64,000 nucleotides of DNA from RYN-230 sp963718305 (lineage in GTDB: Bacteria; Actinomycetota; Actinomycetes; Streptosporangiales; Streptosporangiaceae): positions 186,001 to 250,000 of the forward strand of contig CAVQZG010000017.1 of the NCBI GenBank assembly GCA_963718305.1, written 5' to 3'. The stretch's first letter is position 1. Each line of letters begins with the position of its first letter. The notes under the pieces were generated by a model. It saw nothing but the letters and a program-made list of their open reading frames with translations, did not search any database and was not told where the DNA came from. Position numbers and translations under genes: made by a program. Positions 1-8,526 of this stretch are shown here, piece after piece.

Positions 1-386
1 GCTCCTACGCCGCCATCGGCAAGGCGGTCGGGCTGTCCGAGGCCGCGGTCCGGCAGCGGGTCCAGCGGCTGGTCGAGGCCGGGGTCATGCAGATCGTCGC
101 GGTGACCGATCCGCTGATGCTCGGCTTCAGCCGGCAGACCATGATCGGCATCAAGTGCGGCGGGGACCTGGAGCAGGTCGCCGACCATCTGGCGGCCATG
201 GATGAGATCGACTACGTGGTGATTACCTCCGGATCGTTCGACCTGCTGGTCGAGGTGGTCTGCGAGGACGACAGCCACCTGCTGGAGATCCTGAGCCGAG
301 TGCGAGGAGTGCCCCGCGTGATCAGTACCGAGACGTTCGTGTACCTGAAGCTCCGCAAGCAGACCTACGGCTGGGGGACCAGATGA
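1..386 (+). CDS. Lrp/AsnC-family transcriptional regulator (5' end outside window)
   Basis: The frame is open from the window edge to the stop at 384-386, so the true start is missing. The visible part opens inside an AsnC-type helix-turn-helix (GKAVGLSEAAVRQRV, then RLVEAGVMQ). An RAM-type alpha/beta effector domain follows, with segments such as DYVVITSGSFDLLVEV and the terminal VYLKLRKQTYGWG. These regulators usually form octamers that sense amino acids or related ligands. Its stop overlaps the start of the aminotransferase by 4 bp (ATGA), so the two are translationally coupled. I infer that it controls that enzyme and responds to its amine or amino-acid substrate. Family certain, ligand unknown. 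Confidence 0.9.
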   Translation, partial: SYAAIGKAVGLSEAAVRQRVQRLVEAGVMQIVAVTDPLMLGFSRQTMIGIKCGGDLEQVADHLAAMDEIDYVVITSGSFDLLVEVVCEDDSHLLEILSRVRGVPRVISTETFVYLKLRKQTYGWGTR

Positions 387-1849
387 CCACGCCACACGAC
401 CCGGGCCACACCGCAGCCAGCGCTTCCTCCGACCCGCTCGGCCCGGCTGCGGCGTTCGAAGGTCCTCCCGGCTCGGGGGACCCGGCTGTCCTGGCCATGC
501 AGGCGGCCGCGCGGCGCCACCTGTGGCTGCACTTCACCCGGATGTCCTCCTACGCCGACGGCGAGGTCCCGGTCATCGTGCGCGGCTCCGGGCAGTACGT
601 GTACGACCAGAAGGGCAGGCGCTACCTGGATGGGCTGGCGGGCCTGTTCGTGAGCCAGATCGGGCACGGCCGCAAGGAGGTCGCCGAGGCGGGCGCGCAG
701 CAGGGCAGCGAGCTGGCCTACTTCCCGCTCTGGTCCTACGCCCACCCGCGGGCCATCGAGCTGGCCGAGCGGCTGGCCCATCTGGCCCCGGGCGACCTGA
801 ACCGGGTGTTCTTCACCACCAGCGGCTCCGAGGCGGTCGAGTCCGCCTGGAAGCTGGCCAAGCAGTACTTCAAGACCATCGGCGAGCCTGGCCGGTACAA
901 GGTGCTCAGCCGCGACATCGCCTACCACGGCACGTCGATGGGCGCGCTGGCCATCACCGGGCTGCCGCCGATCAAGGAGCCGTTCGAGCCGCTCCCGCCG
1001 GGCGGGGTCCGGGTGCCGAACACCAACTTCTACCGGGCGCCCGGGTTCGTGGCCGACGACCTCGAGGGGTTCGGCCGCTGGGCGGCCGACGAGATCGAGC
1101 GCGCCATCCTGCGTGAGGGGCCGGAATCGGTGGCCGCGGTGTTCCTGGAGCCGGTGCAGAACTCAGGCGGGTGCTTCCCGCCGCCGCCCGGTTACTTCGC
1201 CCGGGTCCGCGAGATCTGCGACCGTTACGGCGTCATCCTGGTCTCCGACGAGGTCATCTGCGCGTTCGGCCGGCTCGGTTACTACTTCGGCTCGCAGCGC
1301 TACGACTACCAGCCGGACATCATCACCTTCGCCAAGGGCGTCACCTCCGGCTACGCGCCGCTCGGCGGCATGATGGTCAGTGACCGGCTGATGGAGCCGT
1401 TCACCACCGGCACGGCCACCTTCCTGCACGGGGTGACGTTCGCCGGCCACCCGGTTTCCTCGGCCGTGGCGCTGGCCAACCTGGACGTGTTCGAGCAAGA
1501 GGATCTGCTCGGGAACGTGCGGGCCAACGAGGCCACCTTCCGCGCCACCCTGGAGAAGCTGCTGGACCTGCCGATCGTCGGCGACGTGCGCGGGGACGGC
1601 TACTTCTACGGCATCGAGCTGGTCAAGGACAAGGCCACCCGGGAGACGTTCAGCGACGACGAGTCCGAGCGCCTGCTCCGCGGCTTCCTGTCCCAGGCGC
1701 TGTTCGACGCCGGCCTGGTCTGCCGCGCCGACGACCGCGGCGACCCGGTGATCCAGCTTGCCCCGCCCCTGACCTGCGGCCCTGAGCATTTCACCGAGAT
1801 GGAGCAGATCCTTCGCAGCGTGCTGACCGAGGCCTGGTCGCGGATCTGA
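383..1849 (+). CDS. Class III PLP-dependent aminotransferase (omega-aminotransferase type)
   Basis: 488 residues, the usual size for class III aminotransferases. Visible landmarks are YLDGLAGLFVSQIGHG near the N-terminus, FFTTSGSEAVESAWKLA (PLP phosphate binding), EPVQNSGGCFPPPPGYF, the LVSDEVICAFGR Asp that contacts the PLP pyridine nitrogen, and ITFAKGVTSGYAPLGG with the Schiff-base lysine at about residue 318. The layout resembles omega-amino acid:pyruvate and putrescine/beta-alanine transaminases, which move an amino group from a terminal amine to pyruvate or a keto acid. Coupling to the upstream Lrp regulator by a 4-bp overlap suggests amine catabolism. The exact substrate cannot be read from sequence. 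Confidence 0.93.
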   Translation: MTTPHDPGHTAASASSDPLGPAAAFEGPPGSGDPAVLAMQAAARRHLWLHFTRMSSYADGEVPVIVRGSGQYVYDQKGRRYLDGLAGLFVSQIGHGRKEVAEAGAQQGSELAYFPLWSYAHPRAIELAERLAHLAPGDLNRVFFTTSGSEAVESAWKLAKQYFKTIGEPGRYKVLSRDIAYHGTSMGALAITGLPPIKEPFEPLPPGGVRVPNTNFYRAPGFVADDLEGFGRWAADEIERAILREGPESVAAVFLEPVQNSGGCFPPPPGYFARVREICDRYGVILVSDEVICAFGRLGYYFGSQRYDYQPDIITFAKGVTSGYAPLGGMMVSDRLMEPFTTGTATFLHGVTFAGHPVSSAVALANLDVFEQEDLLGNVRANEATFRATLEKLLDLPIVGDVRGDGYFYGIELVKDKATRETFSDDESERLLRGFLSQALFDAGLVCRADDRGDPVIQLAPPLTCGPEHFTEMEQILRSVLTEAWSRI

Positions 1850-1877
1850 GCCCGGCGGGCTGGCCCGCCTGACGCGG

Positions 1878-1903
1878 TGGCCGATCCTGGCCAGGATCGG
1901 CCA
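1878..1903. terminator. Perfect 26-bp palindrome after the aminotransferase gene
   Basis: The sequence TGGCCGATCC followed by its reverse complement around a TGGCCA centre forms a perfect inverted repeat 28 bp past the aminotransferase stop. There is no T tract. It could end transcription as a GC hairpin or be a protein-binding palindrome. Confidence 0.5.
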
Positions 1904-2018
1904 GCCCGGGGGGGAACGGGACCGGCCGGCGGCCCGGCTGGACAGCGAACCCTGGCTGTGGCCAAATCGTGCCCGTATCCTCGGATGAACTCAAGCTGAC
2001 GGGGGTAGTCCGCGGCCC

Positions 2019-3209
2019 GTGTGGTACTTCATTGGCCTAGTCGCTGCGGTGCTGCTGGGCGCCGGTTTCGTCCTCCAGCAGGACGCGGCGCAGCGGGTGC
2101 CGCAGTCCGATTTCCTGCGCCTGCGGCTGGTAGCCGACCTGCTGCGGCAGCCACGCTGGCTGGCCGGACTGGGCATCATGATCGCGGGCCAACTGCTGGG
2201 CGCCCTGGTGATCGGGCACCTGGTGCTCGCGCTCTCCGAACCACTGCTGGCCACCAACCTGCTGTTCGCCCTGATCATCGCCGGGCGGGTGTCCGGCCAG
2301 CCGGCCCGGCTGCGCGAGCTGATCGGAGCGGTCATCTTGCTGGCCGGGGTGAGCGCCCTGTCTGTGGCCCGGGCCGTGACGTCGGTGCAGGATTCGGTGG
2401 GCTCCCCCGCGTACTGGCCGTACGCGGGAGCGGCGATCGGCGCCGTCGCGGCGTGCCTCGCCATCGCCGGGCGTCGCCGCCAGGGCGAGCTGCGGGCCCT
2501 GCTGACCGGGATCGCCGCCGGGCTGGTGCTGGGCATCCAGGACGCGTTCACCCGGCTCACTGTGCGGTCGCTGGGCAGCCTGCACCAGGTGGCCGTGCTG
2601 CTGACCAGCTGGCCGGCCTACAGCCTGGTCGCCGTGGGCATCATCGCGCTGTGGCTGATGCAGAGCGCGTTCAACTCGGCACCCCTGCACGCGTCGCTGC
2701 CCGGGATCACCGCGGCGGAGCCGGTGTCCGGGATCGTGCTGGGCGTCGTGGCCTTCCGTGAGAAGGTCCCCGCCTCACCCCTGCTCATCGCGCTCCAGAT
2801 CGCCGGGCTGATCGCGCTGGTCGCCGGCGTGATCCTGGTGGCCCGGTCGCCGGTGCTGGCCAGCCTGCGCCAGTACCACGGGCCTGGCGAGGTTTTGCTG
2901 CACCCGGAGACCCTGCTGCACCGCGAGAACCTCCTCCATCGCGAGCATCTGCACCGCCATGAGCGACGCCGGCACCGGGACAGGCAGCGGCGGCCCTCGG
3001 CGGACCCGGACGACTCGTCCGGGGCGGCCCGTCCCGGCCTGGCGGGCACCCGCCCGGCAGATACCAGCCCGGCAGGTAGCAGCCCCGCAGCCAATGGCGC
3101 GGTGGGCGGCGACTCCGGCCTGCCGGCCACGCCAGCCCGGCCGGGCCAGGCCGGGAGCGAACTCGGGGATGCGCCGGCGTCCTTACGGCGATGGCGGAGA
3201 GCCGGCTGA
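2019..3209 (+). CDS. DMT (EamA-like) family membrane transporter
   Basis: 396 residues from a GTG start (MWYFIGLVAAVLLGAGFVLQ). Roughly residues 1-285 hold nine or ten hydrophobic segments, including LGIMIAGQLLGALVIGHLVL, LLATNLLFALIIAGRV and LIALQIAGLIALVAGVILVA. The N-terminal motif GAGFVLQQDAA and the pattern of short helices are those of actinobacterial DMT-type proteins annotated as EamA or magnesium-transporter-like. The last 110 residues are an unusual soluble tail: a His/Arg/Leu-rich stretch with near repeats (LLHREN, LLHREH, LHRHERRR), then a Pro/Ala/Gly-rich low-complexity end. The tail may bind metal or nucleic acid, but that is speculation. The transported substrate is unknown. 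Confidence 0.8.
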   Translation: MWYFIGLVAAVLLGAGFVLQQDAAQRVPQSDFLRLRLVADLLRQPRWLAGLGIMIAGQLLGALVIGHLVLALSEPLLATNLLFALIIAGRVSGQPARLRELIGAVILLAGVSALSVARAVTSVQDSVGSPAYWPYAGAAIGAVAACLAIAGRRRQGELRALLTGIAAGLVLGIQDAFTRLTVRSLGSLHQVAVLLTSWPAYSLVAVGIIALWLMQSAFNSAPLHASLPGITAAEPVSGIVLGVVAFREKVPASPLLIALQIAGLIALVAGVILVARSPVLASLRQYHGPGEVLLHPETLLHRENLLHREHLHRHERRRHRDRQRRPSADPDDSSGAARPGLAGTRPADTSPAGSSPAANGAVGGDSGLPATPARPGQAGSELGDAPASLRRWRRAG

Positions 3210-3292
3210 CGCAACGCCGCGGCCAGGATCCCGGCCTGCCTGCAGATTATTACTTAACGTAACTGGATCGCTTCGCTGGGCAAGCTGGTGGC

Positions 3293-4336
3293 ATGCGCTT
3301 AGCTCTCGCCGACGACCGCCATCGCGACTCGCTCCAGCCCCGCAACGGGAACCGCATCTGGCTCGTCACCTGCATTGCCACTGTCCTCGTGGCGGTTGTC
3401 GTGGTGCTGAAGGTGACCGGGAGCAGTTGCCCGGCTGACCCGCGTGCGGACAGGGTCGCGGCGGTGGGCGGGGCCAGCCCGGGCACCAGCCACCCGGGCG
3501 CCGGGCGCGCTGGGGCGGGAGGCACGGGCGCGGGAGGCAGCGCCGCCGGGGGCGCGGGCACCGGGGGCGTGGGGGCCAGCGCTCTGGCCACCAGTCCGGC
3601 CCTGGCCCGGTCCATGATCGAGGGCCATGCCGTGTTCTACGATCCCGGCCGGGCCGCGGGCAGCTGCGGGCTGGGCCCGTTCCCGGCCGGGGGCCGGTAC
3701 GCCAGCCTGCCACCGCGCAGCTTTGCGTCCGGCCGGGCCTGCGGCAGCTACCTGGATGTCTACGGACCGCTCGGCACGGTCCGGGCCGAAGTCGTGGACG
3801 TGTGCACGGACTGCGCGGCGGGCTCGGTCAACCTGAGCCGGGCGGCCTTCGCCCGGATCGCCGACCCCAGGGCCGGCCTGGTCGCGGTGAGCTACCGGAC
3901 CGCCCTGGACCCGCCGCTGCCCGGGCCGCTGGTGCTCCGAATCTCCGCCGCGGCGCGGCCTGGCACCCTGGCCGTGCAGGTCATCAACCACGGCAACCGG
4001 CTGTCGTCGGTCGCGGCCAGCCGGCCGGGGGCCGGTGGCAGCGGCTCGCGCCGAGCGCGGACGGCTACTGGACCGGGCCACTGCGCCCGGGGCGGCCCCG
4101 GCCCGGGCGCGCCCGCGGGCCGGGCCGCGGGTCACCGCATCCGGATCCGCGTCACCGATGTGGCCGGCCATCAGGTGGTGCTCACCGGGGTGTCGGGCCG
4201 GAGCACCGTGCTGCACGCCACGACATGGATGTACCGGGGCCGCGGGCTGGCGGGCTCCCAATCCGGCCTGTCGCCTGCCCTGGCGGCGCGGGCGGGCCGC
4301 CACGCCGGGCCGGCCGGGCCTACGGCCAGCTGCTGA
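3293..4336 (+). CDS. Expansin-like (EXLX-type) membrane-anchored or secreted protein
   Basis: 347 residues. A basic N-terminus and a single hydrophobic segment (WLVTCIATVLVAVVVVLKV, about residues 22-40) act as signal or membrane anchor. A Gly/Ala-rich linker follows to about residue 95. A double-psi beta-barrel domain starts at GHAVFYDPGRAAGSCGLG and includes RAEVVDVCTDCAAGSVNLS, whose Asp and Cys pair match the bacterial expansin pattern. The C-terminal part (LALRISAA-like strands, VQVINHGNRLSSV, HATTWMYRGRG) fits the second, CBM63-like domain but carries a low-complexity insertion. Bacterial expansins loosen cellulose or peptidoglycan networks without hydrolysis. A secreted glucanase lies 8 kb away. 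Family likely, activity not shown. Confidence 0.78.
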   Translation: MRLALADDRHRDSLQPRNGNRIWLVTCIATVLVAVVVVLKVTGSSCPADPRADRVAAVGGASPGTSHPGAGRAGAGGTGAGGSAAGGAGTGGVGASALATSPALARSMIEGHAVFYDPGRAAGSCGLGPFPAGGRYASLPPRSFASGRACGSYLDVYGPLGTVRAEVVDVCTDCAAGSVNLSRAAFARIADPRAGLVAVSYRTALDPPLPGPLVLRISAAARPGTLAVQVINHGNRLSSVAASRPGAGGSGSRRARTATGPGHCARGGPGPGAPAGRAAGHRIRIRVTDVAGHQVVLTGVSGRSTVLHATTWMYRGRGLAGSQSGLSPALAARAGRHAGPAGPTASC

Positions 4337-4429
4337 CCAGTCCCGCGATCAGCGGCCCGGCCGGACGGGCATAGCCTGGCCCGAGCCACGCGGCCGCCCC
4401 GGACCGCGCCGTCCGGACGAGGAGTCGCC

Positions 4430-4867
4430 ATGGCCGCCATGACGGCGGAAGAGACCTGGGATTTCCTGATGGAAGGAACCCGGACCGGGCACCTGGCGAC
4501 GGTGCGGGCCGACGGACGCCCGCACGTAAAGCCGGTGTGGTTCGAACTGACCGGCGAGCCCGGCGACTTCCAGGTGGTTTTCACCACGGCGGCGGACACC
4601 GTGGCCGGCCGCAACCTGCGCCGGGACGGGCGGGTGGCGATCTCCGTGGACGACCCGGTGCCGCCGTTCGCGTTCGTGCTCATCGAGGGCCACGCCGGGC
4701 TGAGCGAGGATCCGGCTGAGTTGCTGGCGGCGGCCACCGCGCTGGGCGGCCGGTACATGGGCGCTGGGCGCGCTGCCGAATATGGGGCCCGCAACGCTGT
4801 CCCCGGCGAGCTCATCGTCCGGGTGACCCCGGCCCGCATCCTGGCGCAGCGTGGCATCGCGGACTGA
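4430..4867 (+). CDS. PPOX-class F420/FMN-dependent oxidoreductase
   Basis: 145 residues with the split-barrel fold typical of the pyridoxamine-5'-phosphate oxidase superfamily. The opening LMEGTRTGHLATVRADGRPHVKPVWFE is the cofactor-binding strand pattern of TIGR03618-like proteins, followed by RNLRRDGRVAISVDD and a C-terminal RVTPARILA strand. Actinobacterial members use F420 or flavin to reduce small unsaturated compounds. A second in-frame ATG lies at 4439, 9 bp downstream. The gene stands alone after the expansin-like gene, with 93 bp between them. The cofactor cannot be told from sequence alone. Confidence 0.85.
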   Translation: MAAMTAEETWDFLMEGTRTGHLATVRADGRPHVKPVWFELTGEPGDFQVVFTTAADTVAGRNLRRDGRVAISVDDPVPPFAFVLIEGHAGLSEDPAELLAAATALGGRYMGAGRAAEYGARNAVPGELIVRVTPARILAQRGIAD

Positions 4868-5025
4868 CGCGGGGGTGGTCAGGCCGACCGGAAGACCAGC
4901 GGCCAGAGGTAGCCGGCGCCGCCGGGCATTCCGGGCCATCTAGGGCTTTATACGGCCAAATACCGGCAATGAGACCCTAATTGCGTAACAGTTTTGTGCC
5001 ACGCCGAAGCGGGAAAGTACCGCGT

Positions 5026-5256
5026 ATGCCAACGGACAGGTCAGCGGGCCGGATCCGCGCATTTGCCTTTGGCGCCGCCACGCTTTTTGATATCACCGGC
5101 GCTGTCATATACCGGGCGCTTCGCGCCGAGATGCCGGAGCCGGGGGAAGTTCCCTCGGAAGGCGCATTCCAGCTCGCCACGAAAACCATCGAGGACGCGC
5201 ATTCAGAAGCGGTCATGCGCGCTACCCGGACGAATGGCGCGGACGTTTCCGCATGA
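5026..5256 (+). CDS. Small hypothetical protein, coupled to the next gene
   Basis: 76 residues from the ATG at 5026; a TTG at 4981 in the same frame would add 15 residues. A purine-rich GGGAAAG lies about 9 bp before the ATG and supports it. The central part FAFGAATLFDITGAVIYRAL is a single possible membrane segment, and the rest is charged. Upstream DNA (4930-4985) is AT-richer than its surroundings and probably holds the promoter. The stop overlaps the next ATG by 4 bp (ATGA), so the two are one unit. I do not recognise the family. Confidence 0.6.
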   Translation: MPTDRSAGRIRAFAFGAATLFDITGAVIYRALRAEMPEPGEVPSEGAFQLATKTIEDAHSEAVMRATRTNGADVSA

Positions 5257-6371
5257 CTGATGATGACGGCGCTATCGAGTCCGGCCACTCGCCCGATCCG
5301 GGATCTGGCCTGGGCAGCGCGCCCGAGCAGTCCCCGGCCACCCCACCCGGCCCGGCGTCGCCACCCGGCCCGCGGGCTCCGCGCCCCCCGCTGCCCAGCT
5401 TCGGGGTGGCACACCCGGCCGCGCCCGGCCCGGCCAGCGCACCTGCCCACCGCCCGGCCAGCCATGATCCGCTGTCCGTCCCGCTGACCGAAGCCACCAC
5501 GGCAGGCCCGGCGGTGCCCGCTCCCGCGTCGTCCGCGGGCCCGGCCACCCGCCCGTCCGCCCATCCGGCCACCACCGCTCCACCCGACGGCACCGCTCCC
5601 CCGCTGGACATCGATCAGATCGCCAGCCAGGTGTACGAACGGATCGGTGACAAGTTGGACCACCGCCCGGATCCCGCCCAGGACACGCCGCCCGCGGAGC
5701 AGGCGATCATGCTGCGTGACAAGGCGCCCGAACTGTACGACCTGTGGCTCAAGATTGCCCAGGAGAAGGCGGCGACCAGCAACTATGTCCAGCGTGCGCC
5801 GTACGAGGTCCCAGAGCGCCTGGCCCAGAGCGGGCGGCCCCGCGCGCTGAGCGCCATGATCGTGGTGCTCGCGTTCTGCGGGTACCTGGCCTCACTGGGC
5901 GGCCCCGGGCCCTACATCGGGGGCCTGATCGCGATCCTCGACCTGCTGGTCATGCTGGCCCTGTTCTTCGGGCTGCGCCCTGACCACCTGACGGAGTCCG
6001 GCCGCCCGCGCAAACGGCGGTTAATCCGGGCGGCCCCGTGCGGCCGGCCAGTGCAGGCGGCCCAGCAGGGGCCCAGCATGGCGGCCCGGCCGGTACCCAG
6101 ACGTACTGAGCCCCCCGGGGCCGGACGCGCCCGGGGGGCTCAGCAGCTACCGCCGGATCTCAGTCCGGCCGGCTTCCCGGATCAGCACCACCGCTTGGTC
6201 TGCGGATTGGCCAGCACCGGGCTGGTGAGCGTCCCGCCGTACCTGGCCACGTTGGGGGTGCCGTATTGCGCATCGCCGCCGAACGTCTTGGACGTCTGGC
6301 CGCGAATGACGTTACCGAAGTGCCAGACGCAGCCAAGCCGGCCACCGTTGCCCAGGGTCCAGAACGGGTAG
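5253..6371 (+). CDS. Pro/Ala-rich membrane protein (DUF2335-like C-terminus); 3' end doubtful
   Basis: The first 110 residues are Pro/Ala/Gly-rich and probably disordered. A conserved-looking section IDQIASQVYERIGDKL leads to LYDLWLKIAQEKAATSNYVQRA and two hydrophobic helices (ALSAMIVVLAFCGYLASLGG, GLIAILDLLVMLALFFGL), an arrangement like DUF2335 small membrane proteins. After LTESGRPRKRR at about 6021 the frame reads on for 115 residues without visible conservation, through a strong hairpin at 6106-6143 and 190 bp into the convergent gene. Removing one T at 6022-6023 would place a TAA right after RKRR, so the natural end is probably near 6024. Translationally coupled to the 76-residue protein upstream. 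Confidence 0.6.
   Translation: MTDDDGAIESGHSPDPGSGLGSAPEQSPATPPGPASPPGPRAPRPPLPSFGVAHPAAPGPASAPAHRPASHDPLSVPLTEATTAGPAVPAPASSAGPATRPSAHPATTAPPDGTAPPLDIDQIASQVYERIGDKLDHRPDPAQDTPPAEQAIMLRDKAPELYDLWLKIAQEKAATSNYVQRAPYEVPERLAQSGRPRALSAMIVVLAFCGYLASLGGPGPYIGGLIAILDLLVMLALFFGLRPDHLTESGRPRKRRLIRAAPCGRPVQAAQQGPSMAARPVPRRTEPPGAGRARGAQQLPPDLSPAGFPDQHHRLVCGLASTGLVSVPPYLATLGVPYCASPPNVLDVWPRMTLPKCQTQPSRPPLPRVQNG
6106..6143. terminator. Strong GC hairpin, probable bidirectional terminator
   Basis: Two perfect 14-bp arms (CTGAGCCCCCCGGG and its complement) enclose a 10-base loop. It lies between two convergent genes, 39 bp past the stop of the minus-strand secreted protein. No T tract is seen on either side. 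Confidence 0.7.
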
Positions 6372-7976
6372 AACTTCGCTCCGGTGGGCGGGGCGGTGCA
6401 GCCGGCGCCGGTAGTGGTGTTGCAAGCCGCTTCGGACCCGGCGACATCCGTCTCGAACTGGATATGCGGATAACTCTTCCCGTGCGAGAACGGCCCTATA
6501 TAGGCGAACGAGGTCGGATGGTTACGTGAACCGTCCGGCCAGTCCTTGATATAGGAACTCCCGTCGAAGTCGAGGTCGCCATTCTGGAAGTAATTATCCT
6601 CGCACCCTGCTATAGGCCAGGACACCGTCTCCGCGGCGCCGTTGACGTTGATCGGGCGCGGGCCCGCAGGGGCACACGTCATGTCGGAGTACTCGCACAA
6701 GTTGCCAGAGGTGAAGTTGTCACTGGGGCAGGCCGCGCCACCCTCGGTGGTCGCGTTCTGGCAGACCCCCGTGCTGGCGTTGCACGGCCCCTCACCGACC
6801 TTCCCCTTCCCTTCGGAACCGCCAACACAGGTCTGCGCGGTGTTCGGGTCGCTGAACGTCTGGCCGTCGGAGTAACTGGCCGTGTACGGGTAGCTGTTGG
6901 TGACCGAGGAGCAGGTCTCGAAGTGCCCGATCTCCTGCTGCATCAGCACCCCGCCCTCCAGCGCCGCCCAGGGCACCTGGTTCTGCTGCTTGGCGGAGTT
7001 GTACTCCGGGTGGAAGTTGAACGCCGTGCCAGCACAGGTCTTGTAATTGGTGTTCATGAACCCGTTCTTGCCGCTGGCCACGATGTACCCGGTCTGGTGC
7101 GTCGTGAAGTCAGTGACGCTGGCCAGCAGGCCCTGGGGCGTGTCCCGGATGGTGGTGGCCACCGTGTCGCCCTGGTTCATCATGAGCGTCTCGTGGTTCG
7201 GCGTGAACGTGCTCACGTCGGCCAGCTGCGGGCTGGGCGGCCCGGCTGGCACGCCGTTGCGCTGCAGGAAGGCGAAGTTCACCGGCTCTTCACAGGCCGT
7301 GTTGAGGTTCGCGAAGTTGAACTCCGACTCGAGGCTGTCGATGGTCAGCGCGGCGCACCAGTGCCTGGCATCGCAGCTTGGCGCGTCCACGAACGGCTGG
7401 TAGCCCGGCGGGTAGAACTGAAGCTCCAGGAAGGCCGACCCCGCGGCGTTGGGGTTACTGATGGCCCCGCTGTTGGAGTCGCTGTCCGGCTTGCAGGGGT
7501 TCTGCGGATAAGACCCGGGGTCGCAGATCGGCAGGCCGAACCAGGGCGCGGGGCTCAGCTCCGCGTAGTCGCTGACCGTCTTCTTCGCGTTAGGCGAAAC
7601 GGTCGGCTTGCCCTTGGGGTCCACCCCGAGCCGGTTCACGTAGGTCATATTGTTGCCGGATGCCGGGGGCGCTGGAGATGAACTTGATCGACGGCTCGTC
7701 GTGCCCGACATACGTGCCGTTGTCCTCGAAACGGCCGTTCCAGGTCCCGCGCGGGTCGGTGCAACCGCCCACCATGTCCTGCCGGACCTCGTGGTACTTG
7801 GGGCTGTGCCCGTTGCAGTCCATCATGCTGGTCGATTTGGGGGCGATGCCGGTGCTGGCGCTCGCCGCCGCCTTGGTGGAAGCCGCGCTGGCGCTTAGCC
7901 CGCTCGCTGCCACTGTTCCGATAATGACGATTAATGATCCTGCCAGCGCGCACAGTCGCGCCCACCGCTTGCCCAT
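6182..7976 (-). CDS. Large Cys-rich secreted protein of unknown function, frameshifted
   Basis: Starts at ATG 7976, with a good GGAAGGA ribosome-binding site 5-11 bp upstream, and opens with a signal peptide (MGKRWARLCALAGSLIVI, then GTVAASGLSASA). The mature part runs MMDCNGHSPKYHEV, GHDEPSIKFISSAP, then, in the next frame, ASGNNMTYVNRLGVDPKG, WFGLPICDPGSYPQNPC, CKPDSDSNS, AGSAFLELQFYPPGY, HWCAALTIDSLE, ETLMMNQGDTV, TTHQTGYIVASGKNGF and NFHPEYNSA. Dropping one base from the five-G run at 7665-7669 joins the two frames exactly at SSAP/ASGNN, giving about 597 residues with many Cys. I know this as an uncharacterised secreted family seen in actinobacteria, with no assigned function. The frameshift is either a real mutation or a base-calling error. 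Confidence 0.78.
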
Positions 7977-8223
7977 CGTGGTCCTTCCAGGAGGTTCGCC
8001 AGAACACACAACCGACATGCGAGCGCCTACGCGAGGAGCCCCGGTGATGGCCCCCGCGTAACCGCCCCAGAGCTCATCTCACGGGCTCTGCAGACGTCTT
8101 ATTGCTTCGCTGAGGTTTTTGTCAACCTTTATCCAGCTAGCACGTGGTTTGGCCGTAGATTTTCTCCTTTCCGGTCGGTCCCTTTCCCCGGGGCAGGGTC
8201 ACCCGCACCCTTCGTTAGAGTAA

Positions 8224-8271
8224 AGAAAAGCAAAAGTGCGCGGGCAGCCCCTTTCGGGACTGCCCGCGCAC
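8224..8271 (-). terminator. Rho-independent terminator of the cold-shock gene
   Basis: On the minus strand a 12-bp GC stem (arms 8260-8271 and 8236-8247) is followed by a T-rich run (TTTTGCTTTTCTTT). It begins 52 bp past the cold-shock stop codon, a textbook intrinsic terminator. Confidence 0.88.
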
Positions 8272-8322
8272 CTGCAGTTTGCCGGCCGTCGGCGGTCTAG
8301 CCGCCCGAGCAACCGGGTCCGG

Positions 8323-8526
8323 TCAGACCGGGCGGACCTGCTCAGCCTGCGGACCCTTCGGGCCCTGGCCTGCGGTGAACTCGACTCGCTGGTTCTCCTG
8401 CAGGCTGCGGAAACCGTCAGTCTGGATGGCGGTGTGGTGTACGAAGACGTCGGCGGTGCCGTCATCAGGGGCGATGAAACCATAGCCCTTGTCAGCGTTG
8501 AACCACTTCACGGTGCCCTGAGCCAC
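8323..8526 (-). CDS. Cold-shock protein, CspA family
   Basis: 67 residues from GTG 8526 with an AGGAGA ribosome-binding site 8 bp upstream. Both RNA-binding motifs are intact: KGYGFI (RNP1) and DVFVHH (RNP2). It begins GTVKWFNADKGYGFI and ends with the usual GPQAEQVRPV. These single-domain OB-fold proteins bind single-stranded RNA and DNA and act as RNA chaperones. It is monocistronic, with its own terminator at 8224-8271. The 549-bp gene-free stretch upstream could include a long 5' leader, as is common for csp genes, though no structure was proven. Confidence 0.97.
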   Translation of the reverse strand: MAQGTVKWFNADKGYGFIAPDDGTADVFVHHTAIQTDGFRSLQENQRVEFTAGQGPKGPQAEQVRPV

